A DNA stretch of 64,000 nucleotides, taken from positions 868,001 to 932,000 of the forward strand of contig NZ_JAFIBW010000001.1 in assembly GCF_017833295.1 (NCBI RefSeq), in the 5' to 3' direction. This document shows positions 35,043 to 44,131 of the stretch, in pieces. The position numbers and the translations under genes were made by a program. The DNA is from Methylobacterium sp. PvR107 (GTDB lineage Bacteria > Pseudomonadota > Alphaproteobacteria > Rhizobiales > Beijerinckiaceae). A model generated the notes under the pieces. The model made no database searches and was not told where the DNA came from. It saw only the letters and a list, made by a program, of their open reading frames with translations. Positions within the stretch are counted from its first letter, which is position 1, and every line of letters begins with the position of its first letter.

Positions 35043-36455
35043 TCAGCCCTGCGGCCACTCTCGGATGTCGACGAAGCGCCCGGCCACCGCCGCCGCCGCC
35101 GCCATGGCCGGAGACACGAGGTGAGTCCGTCCACGCGGGCCCTGCCGGCCCTCGAAGTTGCGGTTCGACGTCGAGGCGCAGCGCTCGCCCGGGCGCAGCT
35201 TGTCCGGATTCATGCCGAGGCACATCGAGCAGCCCGGCTCGCGCCAGTCGAAGCCCGCCGCCTTCAGGATCTTGTCGAGGCCCTCGGCCTCCGCCTGCGC
35301 CTTCACGAGACCGGAACCCGGAACGATCATCGCCGAAACGCCCTCATGGACCTTGCGGTCGCCGACGACCCGCGCGACCTCGCGCAGATCCTCGATGCGG
35401 CCGTTGGTGCAGGAGCCGATGAAGATCCGGTCCAGGGTGATGTCGGTGATCCGGGTGCCCGGCGTCAGGCCCATATAGGCCAGCGCCTTCTCCTTCGACT
35501 GCCGCTTGTTCTCGTCGGCGATCTCGGCCGGATCCGGGATGCGGCCCTGCACCGAGATCACGTCCTCGGGGCTGGTGCCCCAGCTGACGATCGGCGGCAG
35601 GCTGCCGGCGTCGAGGCGCACCTCGCGGTCGAAATGGGCGCCCTCATCGGTGACGAGGCTCTCCCAGTAGCGCCGGGCCGCCTCAAAAGCCGCGCCCTTC
35701 GGGGCCTTCGGCCGGTCCTTCACGTACGCGAAGGTCGTCGCGTCGGGGGCCACCATGCCGGCCCGGGCGCCGCCCTCGATCGACATGTTGCAGATCGTCA
35801 TCCGGCCCTCCATCGAGAGGGCGCGGATCGCGTCGCCGGCATACTCGATGACGTGGCCGGTGCCGCCGGCGGTCCCGATCTCGCCGATGATCGCCAGGAT
35901 GATGTCCTTCGCGGTCACGCCGGGCGGCAGCGTGCCGTCGACGGAGACGCGCATGTTCCTGGCCTTGCGCTGCACCAGCGTCTGCGTGGCGAGCACGTGC
36001 TCCACCTCCGAGGTGCCGATGCCGTGCGCCAGCGCCCCGAAGGCGCCGTGCGTCGAGGTGTGGGAATCGCCGCACACGATGGTCTGGCCGGGCAGCGTGA
36101 AGCCTTGCTCGGGTCCGATGATGTGGACGATGCCCTGGCGGCGGTCGAAGGCGTCGTAGAATTCGATGCCGAAATCGCGCACGTTCTCGGCCAGCGCCTC
36201 GAGCTGTGTACGGCTCTCGGGATCCTCGATGCCCTTGCTGCGGTCGGAGGTCTGGACGTTGTGGTCCACCACCGCGAGCGTCTTCTCCGGGTGGCGAACC
36301 TTGCGGCCGGCCGTGCGCAGCCCCTCGAATGCCTGCGGACTCGTCACTTCGTGAACGAGGTGACGGTCGATGTAGAGGAGGCTGGAGCCGTCCGGCTGGA
36401 CTTCGACGACGTGGTCGTCCCAAATCTTGTCGTAGAGAGTGCGCGGGCTGGTCAT
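35043..36455 (-). CDS. leuC: 3-isopropylmalate dehydratase large subunit LeuC
   Basis: 470 residues from ATG at 36455 ([14 protein letters not shown] is the usual LeuC start). Aconitase-fold enzyme with a [4Fe-4S] cluster bound by Cys in [12 protein letters not shown] and the pair in [32 protein letters not shown] is diagnostic. Isomerises 2- to 3-isopropylmalate in leucine synthesis, together with LeuD. leuD and leuB are not in this window, so leuC is separated from its partner. The gene lies 67 bp upstream of tRNA-Leu on the same strand, an adjacency that may be coincidental but is suggestive. Confidence 0.96.
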   Translation of the reverse strand: MTSPRTLYDKIWDDHVVEVQPDGSSLLYIDRHLVHEVTSPQAFEGLRTAGRKVRHPEKTLAVVDHNVQTSDRSKGIEDPESRTQLEALAENVRDFGIEFYDAFDRRQGIVHIIGPEQGFTLPGQTIVCGDSHTSTHGAFGALAHGIGTSEVEHVLATQTLVQRKARNMRVSVDGTLPPGVTAKDIILAIIGEIGTAGGTGHVIEYAGDAIRALSMEGRMTICNMSIEGGARAGMVAPDATTFAYVKDRPKAPKGAAFEAARRYWESLVTDEGAHFDREVRLDAGSLPPIVSWGTSPEDVISVQGRIPDPAEIADENKRQSKEKALAYMGLTPGTRITDITLDRIFIGSCTNGRIEDLREVARVVGDRKVHEGVSAMIVPGSGLVKAQAEAEGLDKILKAAGFDWREPGCSMCLGMNPDKLRPGERCASTSNRNFEGRQGPRGRTHLVSPAMAAAAAVAGRFVDIREWPQG

Positions 36456-36694
36456 CGGTTTTCGTCTTCGGGATGGGGCGGTGCAGAGCTCTCGCGATGG
36501 TGCGTCGTCCTTAGTAGGCATCGCGCACGGATTTCGAAAGGGGCCAGCCTTGCCCCGGTCCGATGGCCGCCCGGCGTCGGCGCGCGGATGTCACCGTGGA
36601 CGGGATGTCCCGCTGGCGCCGTACCCCGCGCAGGCCCTATGCGGGAATGGGGAAACCGGCCGCATTGCTGGACGGCCGAACATGGGAGTGAGCG

Positions 36695-37666
36695 ATGCCT
36701 GATGCGCCGGCCGAGATCCTGTTGCTGCGGAAGATGCACCCGCTTGTAGAGACGGCGTTCGAGGGGCGGCACACGGTCCACCGGCTCGCGGGCGCTGCGG
36801 ATCCGGAAGCGCTGCTGGCCGAGATCGGCCCGCGGATCCGTGCGCTCTGCGTGGGCGGACAGGTCGGCGTGGATGCGGCGCTGATGGACCGGCTGCCGAA
36901 CCTGGAACTCATCGCCAATTTCGGTGTCGGCTACGACGCCGTGGACGCGGTGGAAGCCCATCGGCGCGGCATCACCGTCACCAATACGCCGGACGTGCTC
37001 ACCGACGAGGTCGCCGATCTCGCGGTCGGACTCGTGCTCGCGACCCTGCGGCGGATCCCCCAGGCGGACCGCTACCTGCGTGCCGGCCACTGGCCCAAGG
37101 CGCCCTTCCCGCTCACGGCCTCCCTGCGCGGGCGGCGCGTCGGCATCCTGGGCCTCGGCCGGATCGGGCGGGCGATTGCCCGACGCCTCGAGAGCTTCGG
37201 CGTGGAGATCGACTACCACGGCCGCAGCCGACAGGCGGACATGCCCTTCACCTATCACGACAGCCTGCTCGGCCTCGCCCGGGCCGTCCATATCCTGATC
37301 GTGGTGGCGCCCGGTGGTGCTGACACGCGCAACATCGTGGACGCGGCCGTGCTGGAGGCGCTCGGCCCCGAGGGCATCCTGATCAATGTCGCCCGCGGCA
37401 CGCTGGTCGACGAGGCGGCGCTGAGTGCCGCGCTGAAAGCGGGCACGATCCTGGGTGCCGGTCTCGACGTGTTCGAGAATGAGCCGCACGTGCCGGAAGA
37501 CCTTGCCGCCCTCGACAACACAGTGCTGCTGCCGCATGTCGGCTCCGCCTCCGAGCATACCCGTGCCGCGATGGCGCAACTCGTCGTCGACAACGTCGTC
37601 TCGTGGCTCGAGGGCCGGGGCCCGCTGACGCCCGTCACAGAGACACCCTGGAGACCGAAGGCGTGA
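36695..37666 (+). CDS. D-2-hydroxyacid dehydrogenase (glyoxylate/hydroxypyruvate reductase-like)
   Basis: 323 residues. NAD(P)-binding motif GLGRIGRAIARRLESFG (about 150-166) within the Rossmann domain. The catalytic Arg is in LINVARGTLVDEAAL, Glu in VFENEPHVPE and His in NTVLLPHVGSASEHT. The sequence around HGRSRQAD after the GxGxxG motif (Arg residues) favours NADPH. This subgroup reduces glyoxylate and hydroxypyruvate, relevant to serine-cycle methylotrophs, but HprA itself is not implied. The next gene's GTG overlaps its stop codon (GTGA), so the two are coupled. Confidence 0.9.
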   Translation: MPDAPAEILLLRKMHPLVETAFEGRHTVHRLAGAADPEALLAEIGPRIRALCVGGQVGVDAALMDRLPNLELIANFGVGYDAVDAVEAHRRGITVTNTPDVLTDEVADLAVGLVLATLRRIPQADRYLRAGHWPKAPFPLTASLRGRRVGILGLGRIGRAIARRLESFGVEIDYHGRSRQADMPFTYHDSLLGLARAVHILIVVAPGGADTRNIVDAAVLEALGPEGILINVARGTLVDEAALSAALKAGTILGAGLDVFENEPHVPEDLAALDNTVLLPHVGSASEHTRAAMAQLVVDNVVSWLEGRGPLTPVTETPWRPKA

Positions 37667-38541
37667 GATCGGCACAGGCCGCCCTGCTGGCCAGCTTGGT
37701 CCTGATCCCCTGGCCGGCGGCGGCTCAGGAGGGGCCTGAGCCGGCCCCCGGCTCCGCTGCCCCGGCCGCCGACATGCTCGCCGCCCCGCCCGTCGCAGCA
37801 CTCGCCCCGCCGAGCCTTCCCGAGAAGCTCGGCGAGGTTCCCGGAACCTGGGACCTGTCCCGCGACGGTACCAACCGCCGCTGCGTGATGACACTCCGGC
37901 TCGACAGCGGCGAGGCCGGACGGAAGGTGAGTTTCCCGGCGGGGTGCCGACGCGCGCTGCCGGTGATCGCCGGCGTCGCCGGATGGCTCTTCGTCGATGG
38001 CGCCGTGCGCCTCGTCGACCGCAACGTCCGTCCGATCCTCGACTTCGCCAAGCGGCCGGATCAGCGCAGCCTCGTCGCAAGAACGGAGAGCGGCGAGGAG
38101 TACAGCCTTGTCCCGCTGGACATCGTTGCGATGCGCCCTGCCGAGGCGGCGAGCGGAGCGGGCGCTCAGGTCGAGCCGGGACCCGGGACTGCACCAAAGC
38201 CCTCCACGCTCCAGGCCGCGACGCCGGTTCCGGCCGAGCTGCAGCCGGCCGCGGTCGCCGTGTCGGGACCGGCGCCGGGGGTCTACGCCCTGGACCGCTT
38301 CCAGGAGCGCGACACCTGCCGGATCACCATCGACGGTGCCGGCGGCGGCGTGAGGATCGTCCCCGGCTGTCACGATGGCGGGCTGGAGGTGTTCGACCCG
38401 GTGCGCTGGCGCTACGCCAACGGCCGCCTGACGCTGACCGCCAAGCGTGGCCACAGCATCGAGCTCGTCCCGAACGGCGATGGACGCTGGCGGCGCGACC
38501 CGGAGGTCGGCACCACCTTCGTTCTGCGCCGCGTCGATTGA
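37663..38541 (+). CDS. Secreted protein with two AprI/Inh-type protease-inhibitor domains
   Basis: 292 residues from GTG at 37663. Signal peptide (AALLASLVLIPWPAAAQ), then a Pro/Ala linker. Domain 1 (about 60-150): GTWDLSRDGTNRRCVMTL, GCRRALPVIAGVAGWLF and SLVARTESGEEYSLVPL. Domain 2 (about 205-292): GVYALDRFQERDTCRITI, VPGCHDGGLEVFDPVRWRYA, and TFVLRRVD at the end. The repeated pattern of Trp/Tyr, paired cysteines and a beta barrel matches the AprI/Inh metalloprotease-inhibitor fold, duplicated. Single-domain Inh proteins block secreted serralysins; the double form and its translational coupling to a cytoplasmic dehydrogenase are odd. The target is unknown. Confidence 0.75.
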   Translation: MRSAQAALLASLVLIPWPAAAQEGPEPAPGSAAPAADMLAAPPVAALAPPSLPEKLGEVPGTWDLSRDGTNRRCVMTLRLDSGEAGRKVSFPAGCRRALPVIAGVAGWLFVDGAVRLVDRNVRPILDFAKRPDQRSLVARTESGEEYSLVPLDIVAMRPAEAASGAGAQVEPGPGTAPKPSTLQAATPVPAELQPAAVAVSGPAPGVYALDRFQERDTCRITIDGAGGGVRIVPGCHDGGLEVFDPVRWRYANGRLTLTAKRGHSIELVPNGDGRWRRDPEVGTTFVLRRVD

Positions 38542-38544
38542 CGC

Positions 38545-39156
38545 CTAACGCGAGGCGCCGCGGCCATCCTGAACCGGGAGCATCCGCTCGAGAAGGCCGT
38601 CGCGGCGGATGACGAGGTGCCAGACCGTGCCGGCGATGTGCAGCACCACCAGTGCATACACGAACCACTGCCCGGCGACGTGGATCGACTCGGCCACCTT
38701 CTGAGCCGCGTCGTCCTTCGGCAGGCCCGGCACGATGAAGAGCCAGAAATACGGCGTGTCGCGACCGGACAGCGCGCTCAGCAGGTAGCCGCTGACCGGC
38801 ATGATCAGGAAGATCGCGTAGAGCAGCCAATGGTTGATACGGCCTATCAGCGTCAGGAGACGCGGAGCCTGCGGGTCCGGCGGTGCCGGCCGGATCATGC
38901 GCCAGACGATCCGCAAGACCACGATCGCCAGGATCGTCAGGCCCACCGACTTGTGCAGCACGAAGGCGCTGCCCTTGGCCGGCGACGGAGGCAGGCTGAT
39001 CGCCACCCAGGCCAGCGGCAGGATGGCGAGCACCAGACCCGCGGTCACCCAGTGCAGCGCCTGCGCGACGGGATTGTAGCGTGGCAGCCCGGAGGCCGTG
39101 ACGTAGGTGGCGGGGAGCGGCGGCGCCTTGCCGGCCATGATCGGAGAACCTGACAT
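38545..39156 (-). CDS. Cytochrome b561
   Basis: 203 residues (ATG at 39156; ATG at 39138 also possible). Four membrane helices with conserved haem ligands: His in PVAQALHWVTAGLV and in FVLHKSVGLTIL, and further His in AESIHVAGQWFVYALVVLHIAG. Family members shuttle electrons from ubiquinol or superoxide in the inner membrane. Convergent with the Inh-like gene with only three bases between the stop codons. Confidence 0.92.
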   Translation of the reverse strand: MSGSPIMAGKAPPLPATYVTASGLPRYNPVAQALHWVTAGLVLAILPLAWVAISLPPSPAKGSAFVLHKSVGLTILAIVVLRIVWRMIRPAPPDPQAPRLLTLIGRINHWLLYAIFLIMPVSGYLLSALSGRDTPYFWLFIVPGLPKDDAAQKVAESIHVAGQWFVYALVVLHIAGTVWHLVIRRDGLLERMLPVQDGRGASR

Positions 39157-39224
39157 GATCCCTCGCGCGTGAGCGTGATCCGGTTCCGCATCTAGGGCCG
39201 GTTGCAGGACGGGGGAGTATCCCG

Positions 39225-39809
39225 TCAGCGGGACGCGTCGGACTCCACCTTCCGCGCCACCGCGATCAGGGCGGCTAGCTCCGCCGCCGCGGCGTTCAGC
39301 CGGACCGCGACCCCCGGGTCCACAATGCGGCCGTCCACCACGTCGTCGGACCCCGCATAGACCGAAGTCGGTGCGATATGGGCCGCGAAGAAACCGAATA
39401 GCGGCCGCAGCCCGTGCTCGACCACGAGGGCGTGGCGCAGGCCGCCGCCGGTTGCGGTCAGCGCCACGGGCATGCCGGCCATCCGGGCCGGATCGACGAA
39501 GTCGAACACGTGCTTGAACAGGCCCGCGTAGCCGCCCTGGTAGACCGGCGTCCCGACGATCAGTGCGTCCGCCCCCTCGATCGCCTCGATCAGCTGCGCC
39601 GCCGGCGCCGACAGCGCGTCGCGCTGCGTCGCCCCGAGACCGGGCCCGGCATCGATCAGGTCGTAGACCGTGAGGTCGATCCGGCGCAGGCGGCCGAGTT
39701 CGGCACCGAGCGCCTCGACCAGGACGCGGGTGCGCGAGGGCCGTTTGGCGCTCCCCGAGAAGGCGACCACACGGGCAATGCTGGGCTTGACGCTCGACTC
39801 GATACTCAC
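39225..39809 (-). CDS. NADPH-dependent FMN reductase (MsuE/SsuE-like)
   Basis: 194 residues from GTG at 39809 with AAAGG upstream. Flavodoxin-like fold: VVAFSGSAKRPSRTRVLVEAL (phosphate loop), GADALIVGTPVYQGGYAGLFKHVFDFVD and TATGGGLRHALVVEHGLRPLFGF. The group supplies reduced FMN to two-component monooxygenases such as alkanesulfonate monooxygenase. No monooxygenase or sulfonate transporter is adjacent, so the partner is elsewhere or it acts as a general flavin reductase. Confidence 0.88.
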   Translation of the reverse strand: MSIESSVKPSIARVVAFSGSAKRPSRTRVLVEALGAELGRLRRIDLTVYDLIDAGPGLGATQRDALSAPAAQLIEAIEGADALIVGTPVYQGGYAGLFKHVFDFVDPARMAGMPVALTATGGGLRHALVVEHGLRPLFGFFAAHIAPTSVYAGSDDVVDGRIVDPGVAVRLNAAAAELAALIAVARKVESDASR

Positions 39810-39972
39810 CGGGAACCTTTCGACCGCAGGACGCCCCGATGCGGGACTGCGCATAAATCCGGCGCGTGCAACGGACGCGCCTCGGGCTTCATGTTGGTAG
39901 CGTATTACCACTCCGGATGAACACTCGGCGCATCCGCGCGCCGCGGCCATTTCTTTGCAGGGCGACCGAGCC

Positions 39973-40632
39973 TCACGGCCGCAGCCTCCAGACGTGGCTG
40001 CGCTTGATCTCGCAATCTTCCAGGGATCGCGAGACCGGCACCGCGTAGGTCTCCAGGCATTCGAGCCGGTCCCGCGGCAGGTACGTCCGGCCCGGATCGC
40101 CGATCAGAACCGTGGTTCCCTTCGCCTGCAGGCCGATCAGCCAGCCTGTCACGGCCGCGGCGAGGTCGCGCTCGTAGAAGACGTCGGCCGCCAAAACGAG
40201 ATCGGCCTCGGGGTCCGTCTCGAGGAGATTGTCCGACATGGGCTCGATGCGCTCGGCGACGTTGTTGGTTGCGGCGTTCAGGCGGATCGCCGCCACGGCG
40301 AACGGGTCGAGATCGCTCGCGATGACATGCCGCGCCCCGGCACGCGCCGCTGCGATCGCCACCAGGCCGGAACCCGAGGCGAAATCCACCACGCGCGCGC
40401 CCGCTGCGACATCCGGATGATCCAGGACATAGCGGGCGAGGGCCTGTCCGCCCGCCCAGGCGAAGGCCCAGAACGGCGGCGGCAGGCCGATCGTCTGCAG
40501 CTCCTCCTCGGTCCGCTGCCACAACGCCGTCGCCTCGTCGGCGACGTGGAGCCGGATCTCGGGGGCGTGGGGCACGGGCCGCAGGCGGGTGTTGGCGCGG
40601 ATGAAGCCCGTCGGATCGTCAGGCGCGAACAT
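39973..40632 (-). CDS. SAM-dependent methyltransferase resembling ETF-beta lysine methyltransferase
   Basis: 219 residues. Contains PFWAFAWAGGQALARYVLDHPD, VVDFASGSGLVAIAAARAGA (SAM motif I), IASDLDPFAVAAIRLNAATN, VLAADVFYERDLA and TVLIGDPGRTYLPRDRL. These blocks closely match METTL20/ETFBKMT, which trimethylates lysines of electron transfer flavoprotein beta and has bacterial orthologues in alphaproteobacteria. Alternative annotations would be PrmA-like or nicotinamide N-methyltransferase-like. The start ATG lies two bases after the stop of the upstream glycosyltransferase gene. Confidence 0.82.
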   Translation of the reverse strand: MFAPDDPTGFIRANTRLRPVPHAPEIRLHVADEATALWQRTEEELQTIGLPPPFWAFAWAGGQALARYVLDHPDVAAGARVVDFASGSGLVAIAAARAGARHVIASDLDPFAVAAIRLNAATNNVAERIEPMSDNLLETDPEADLVLAADVFYERDLAAAVTGWLIGLQAKGTTVLIGDPGRTYLPRDRLECLETYAVPVSRSLEDCEIKRSHVWRLRP

Positions 40633-40634
40633 GA

Positions 40635-41798
40635 TCAGGCGTCCAGCAGGTCGCGCCAGACGGCGCGGACGCTGTCGGTCACCGCGGTCTCGGTGAAGCC
40701 GCCGGCCTCGATCCGCGACCGCGCCGCCGCGCCCAGCTCGGCGACAAGGCGGGCGTCGCCGCTCAGCCGCACGAGGATACGCGCCAAGGCGGGCGCGTCG
40801 TCCGGCGGGACGAGCAGACCCTCGACACCGTCGCGCACGAGGCTGCGGCAGCCCGGGACGTCCGACGCGACCAGGGCCCGGCCGCAGGAGGCGGCCTCCA
40901 GCAACGTCCGCGGCAGGCCTTCGCCGCCCCGTGAGGGCAGGCACGCGACGTGGTGATGGGCCCAGACCGAGGAGACATCGGCAGTGGGACCGTGCCACGC
41001 GACGCCGTCGCGGCTCCAGTTCCGCAGCGTCGCCTCGGCGATCGCGCGCCGGTTCGAAGGATCCGGTGCGCCAAACAGGTCGAGCTCGACCGGCGCGCCC
41101 TGCGCCCGGGCGAGACGGGTCGCCTCCACGGCCACGTCCACGCCCTTCGACCACAGCATGCGGGCGACGACGGCCACCCGCAACGGCGGCATCGCCGGCA
41201 GCGGAGAGGGCATGAAATCCGCGGGATCGACACCGGCGCCCCCGATCACCGTGACCGATTGGTCCAGCGGATCGAGGCCGAGCGCGCGGGCATCGTCCGG
41301 GTTCTCGAACAGGTAGCGGGTGCGCGTCGAGGCCAGCGGGCCGCGGATCAGCGTCCGCAGGCCCAGCCGGGCCGCACGCCCGATCCGGTCGTGCCGGGCA
41401 CCCACGAGGCCCAGGCCGGTCAGCGCGTAGACCCGGGCTGGAACGCCCGCCATGGCGGCGGCCGTGCCGCCGACCAGGATGCCGCGCAGGGCGATGCAGT
41501 GGACGATGTCGGCCCGGAGCGCCTTCAGGATCGCGGCGAGCTGACCGGCCGCGTAGCCGGCAGCCATGGGATTGAGGCTCGCCCGTTCCGCCTCGAGGGG
41601 CACCACCTGCGCGCCGGTCGCCTCGATGACGGCGCGGTGCTCCCGGACACGGGTGACCACCGCCACCGCCAGGCCCATGGCGACGGCGGCCCGCGCCATC
41701 GGCAGGAAGTGCGAGGCGAAGAACCAGTCCTCGGTCACGACGAAGACAAGGCGCCGCATCGGGGCGGGCCGATTTTCGGAGGCGGATTCAGAGGCCAT
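40635..41798 (-). CDS. Glycosyltransferase family 4 (GT-B)
   Basis: 387 residues. N-terminal domain RRLVFVVTEDWFFASHFLPMARAA suggests an acceptor-binding Rossmann fold. The C-terminal domain has the sugar-nucleotide site: VARMLWSKGVDVAVEATRLAR and LPSRGGEGLPRTLLEAASCGRALVASDVPG, with the E-x7-E motif in EGLPRTLLEA. Transfers a sugar from a nucleotide donor to a lipid or glycan at the inner membrane. No other surface-polysaccharide gene is near, so it is an isolated glycosyltransferase, co-transcribed with the methyltransferase. Confidence 0.88.
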   Translation of the reverse strand: MASESASENRPAPMRRLVFVVTEDWFFASHFLPMARAAVAMGLAVAVVTRVREHRAVIEATGAQVVPLEAERASLNPMAAGYAAGQLAAILKALRADIVHCIALRGILVGGTAAAMAGVPARVYALTGLGLVGARHDRIGRAARLGLRTLIRGPLASTRTRYLFENPDDARALGLDPLDQSVTVIGGAGVDPADFMPSPLPAMPPLRVAVVARMLWSKGVDVAVEATRLARAQGAPVELDLFGAPDPSNRRAIAEATLRNWSRDGVAWHGPTADVSSVWAHHHVACLPSRGGEGLPRTLLEAASCGRALVASDVPGCRSLVRDGVEGLLVPPDDAPALARILVRLSGDARLVAELGAAARSRIEAGGFTETAVTDSVRAVWRDLLDA

Positions 41799-41934
41799 GG
41801 CGTTCCTCTAACACGCCCCCGCGACGCGTCCTGCGGCGGATGCGCAGCCCCGGAACGGCCGGCCCATACGGCCAGTTGATCGAGGCCTTCTCGCGGGGCG
41901 TGCAGCCCGGCGGCGTAAACGGGAGGGGCAGGCG

Positions 41935-43197
41935 ATGGCGGATGTCGGGACGGTCGAGAGCGGCGGAGACCTGCGCGCGGCGGCGGAGGAAGCCGGGCTG
42001 GTCTATGTCGACGACAGCCGCCCGGGCCTGACGCGCAAGCGCAGCGGCACCGGCTTCCGCTACCTCGACGCGAAGGGCGCACCGGTTCGGGACCAGAAGG
42101 TCCTGGCCCGCATCCGGTCCCTGGCGGTACCGCCGGCCTATACGGATGTCTGGATCTGCCCGCGCAGCAACGGCCACATCCAGGCGACCGGCCGGGACGC
42201 CAAGGGGCGGAAGCAGTACCGCTACCATCCGGATTTCCGGCAGGCGCGGGAGGCGAACAAATTCTCGCGCATCATGGCCTTCGCGAACGCCCTGCCGGAC
42301 ATCCGCCGGCAAGTCGATGCCGACATGAAGCGGCCGGGCCTCACGCGCGCGAAGGTGCTGGCCACGGTGGTCCACCTCCTCGAGACGACGCTGATCCGCG
42401 TCGGCAACGACGATTACGCGCGGACCAACAAGAGCTACGGGCTCACCACCCTGCGCGATCCCCATGTCCGAATCGAGGGCGCGGCCCTGTCGTTCCGCTT
42501 CAAGGGCAAGAGCGGCAAAACCTGGGACGTCGCGCTGAAGGACCGGCGCGTCGCCCGGATCGTGAAGGCCTGCCAGGACCTCCCCGGTCAGGAACTGTTC
42601 CAGTACCTCGACGCGGACGGCGCCCAGCGCGACGTGACCTCGTCGGACGTCAACGCGTATCTGCGCGAGATCACCGGCGAGGACTTCACCGCCAAGGATT
42701 TCCGGACCTGGGCCGGCACGGTCCTGGCTGCCCTCGCCCTGCGCGAGTTCGAGAGCTTCGACAGCGAAGCTGGCGCCAAGCGCAATCTCCGGGCGGCGAT
42801 CGAGAGCGTCGCCAGCCGCCTCGGCAACACGCCGACGATCTGCCGCAAATGCTACATCCATCCTCAGGTTCTCGATTGCTACCTGGAGGGAAGCCTGCTC
42901 CTACAGGTGAAGGACGCGGTCGAGACGGAGTTGAGCGAGGATCTATCCAGCCTTCGCCCCGAGGAGGCTGCAGTCCTCGGGCTGCTCCAGTCACGGCTGG
43001 CTGCGGCTGAGGACGACGCCCGCACGGGGAAACTGGTCAAGCCCGCGGCGACGCAGGGCCCGAATACGAAGACAGCGCGTGATAAGCCCCCTGCCCAGGC
43101 GGCAGCGAAGAGAGCGGGTCCCGCCCGCACCCAGCCGGCTGCAAAGGACAAGCCTCGATCGCGCGCTCAGGGAAGACCGCAGGCCGGCGCCGCCTGA
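41935..43197 (+). CDS. DNA topoisomerase IB (poxvirus/eukaryotic type)
   Basis: 420 residues. The catalytic domain (about 85-325) has the pentad residues around KVLATVVHLLETTLIRVGND (Arg), FKGKSGKTW (Lys), FRTWAGTVLAALAL (Arg/His-equivalent region) and nucleophile Tyr307 in CRKCYIHPQVLDCYLEG. The N-terminal domain starts with LVYVDDSRPGLTRKRSGTGF. The enzyme relaxes supercoils by nicking one strand through a 3'-phosphotyrosine. The C-terminus (about 350-420) is a Lys/Ala/Pro-rich disordered tail, likely DNA-binding. GGGAGGGG precedes the ATG. It stands alone between divergent and convergent neighbours. Confidence 0.93.
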   Translation: MADVGTVESGGDLRAAAEEAGLVYVDDSRPGLTRKRSGTGFRYLDAKGAPVRDQKVLARIRSLAVPPAYTDVWICPRSNGHIQATGRDAKGRKQYRYHPDFRQAREANKFSRIMAFANALPDIRRQVDADMKRPGLTRAKVLATVVHLLETTLIRVGNDDYARTNKSYGLTTLRDPHVRIEGAALSFRFKGKSGKTWDVALKDRRVARIVKACQDLPGQELFQYLDADGAQRDVTSSDVNAYLREITGEDFTAKDFRTWAGTVLAALALREFESFDSEAGAKRNLRAAIESVASRLGNTPTICRKCYIHPQVLDCYLEGSLLLQVKDAVETELSEDLSSLRPEEAAVLGLLQSRLAAAEDDARTGKLVKPAATQGPNTKTARDKPPAQAAAKRAGPARTQPAAKDKPRSRAQGRPQAGAA

Positions 43198-43228
43198 CGC
43201 AGTCCTGCGCGCCCGCACGCTGTCCCGG

Positions 43229-43918
43229 TCAGTGCCGGAACTGATTGTCGTTGCTCGACGCGGTGCCGCTGTTCGTGCCGCGCCGGACCTGCTCGCCATT
43301 GTCCACCACCGGCGCGAGGCCGAGCTGGCGCGCGAGGGAGACCAAGTCCTTCAGACGCCCGGTCTGGGTCTTTCGGCGCAGGTTGAGTCGGTGGGTCTCC
43401 ACCGTCCGTACGCTGAGGGCCAGGCGCCGCGCGACCTCCTTGTTGCTGAAGCCGGAGCTGAGGAAGCGCAGCACCTCGGCCTCACGCGGTGTCAGCCCGA
43501 GGCTATCGCCGGGATCGGTCGGCATGGGCATGGACTGTTCCGGCGGCACCAGACATTCGGAGCCCTCCGCGAGCGCGAGCAGCGCGGCACCGAGCTCCCG
43601 CGGCGACTTCGAGCGCGCGACGAAGGCGTCGGCGCCCGCAGCCAGGAGCGCGCGCAGGTCATCGGCGGTGAGTGCGCCGAACGCCACCAGCGTGCGCAGG
43701 TTCGGCTGGCGCTCCTTCAGGCCGACGAGGCGTGCAATCCCATCGGCCAGCCGGATCTCATCCAGGAAGATCAGCGCGACCGCGCTTCCGGCATCCGCCT
43801 GTTCTAGGTCTTCCTCGCCGATCGTGTGAAATTCCGGCATGTGCTCCAGGGTGGCGCGAACAGTCGCGCTCAGGTCCTGCGGCTCATCCAGGATCAGGAC
43901 GCCAACGGCCGTACTCAT
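43229..43918 (-). CDS. LuxR/NarL-family response regulator
   Basis: 229 residues. Receiver domain (1-115) with Asp11-Glu12 acidic pair, probable phosphoacceptor Asp53 (LIFLDEIRLADG) and Lys104 (ARSKSP). A short linker leads to a C-terminal HTH (about 140-205): LTPREAEVLRFLSSGFSNKEVARRLALSVRTVETHRLNLRRKT in part. The tail is Asn/Ser-rich. No kinase is beside it. Imperfect GTGCC...GATCTG repeats lie in its 5' region, possibly its own operator. Confidence 0.9.
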   Translation of the reverse strand: MSTAVGVLILDEPQDLSATVRATLEHMPEFHTIGEEDLEQADAGSAVALIFLDEIRLADGIARLVGLKERQPNLRTLVAFGALTADDLRALLAAGADAFVARSKSPRELGAALLALAEGSECLVPPEQSMPMPTDPGDSLGLTPREAEVLRFLSSGFSNKEVARRLALSVRTVETHRLNLRRKTQTGRLKDLVSLARQLGLAPVVDNGEQVRRGTNSGTASSNDNQFRH

Positions 43919-44060
43919 GACCTCGCACCTTTCTCTCCCGACATGGTACATGTGGCCGGGATCGAAGGCCAAGTTCCAAGATCCGTTCCAATCAGACCGG
44001 GCGAATATTAAGCTTTATATTGGCAGATTCGATGCACGTTTGCGGTTGCTGGGCGAATCG

Positions 44061-44121
44061 GTGCCCCGATCTGGGGCAGGTGCCGAGATCTGCTCGACCC
44101 GGCTGTGCCGATCTGGAGCAG
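44061..44121. repeat. Three imperfect direct repeats upstream of the LuxR-type regulator
   Basis: CCGATCTGGGGCAG (44066-44079) and CCGATCTGGAGCAG (44108-44121) differ at one base. A third, diverged copy with GTGCCGAGATCTG lies between (44080-44092). Each copy is preceded by GTGCC. They occupy the 213 bp spacer between the GGDEF gene and the response regulator, about 145-200 bp before the regulator's start. They may be an operator. Confidence 0.4.
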
Positions 44122-44131
44122 CCCGGCCGTT

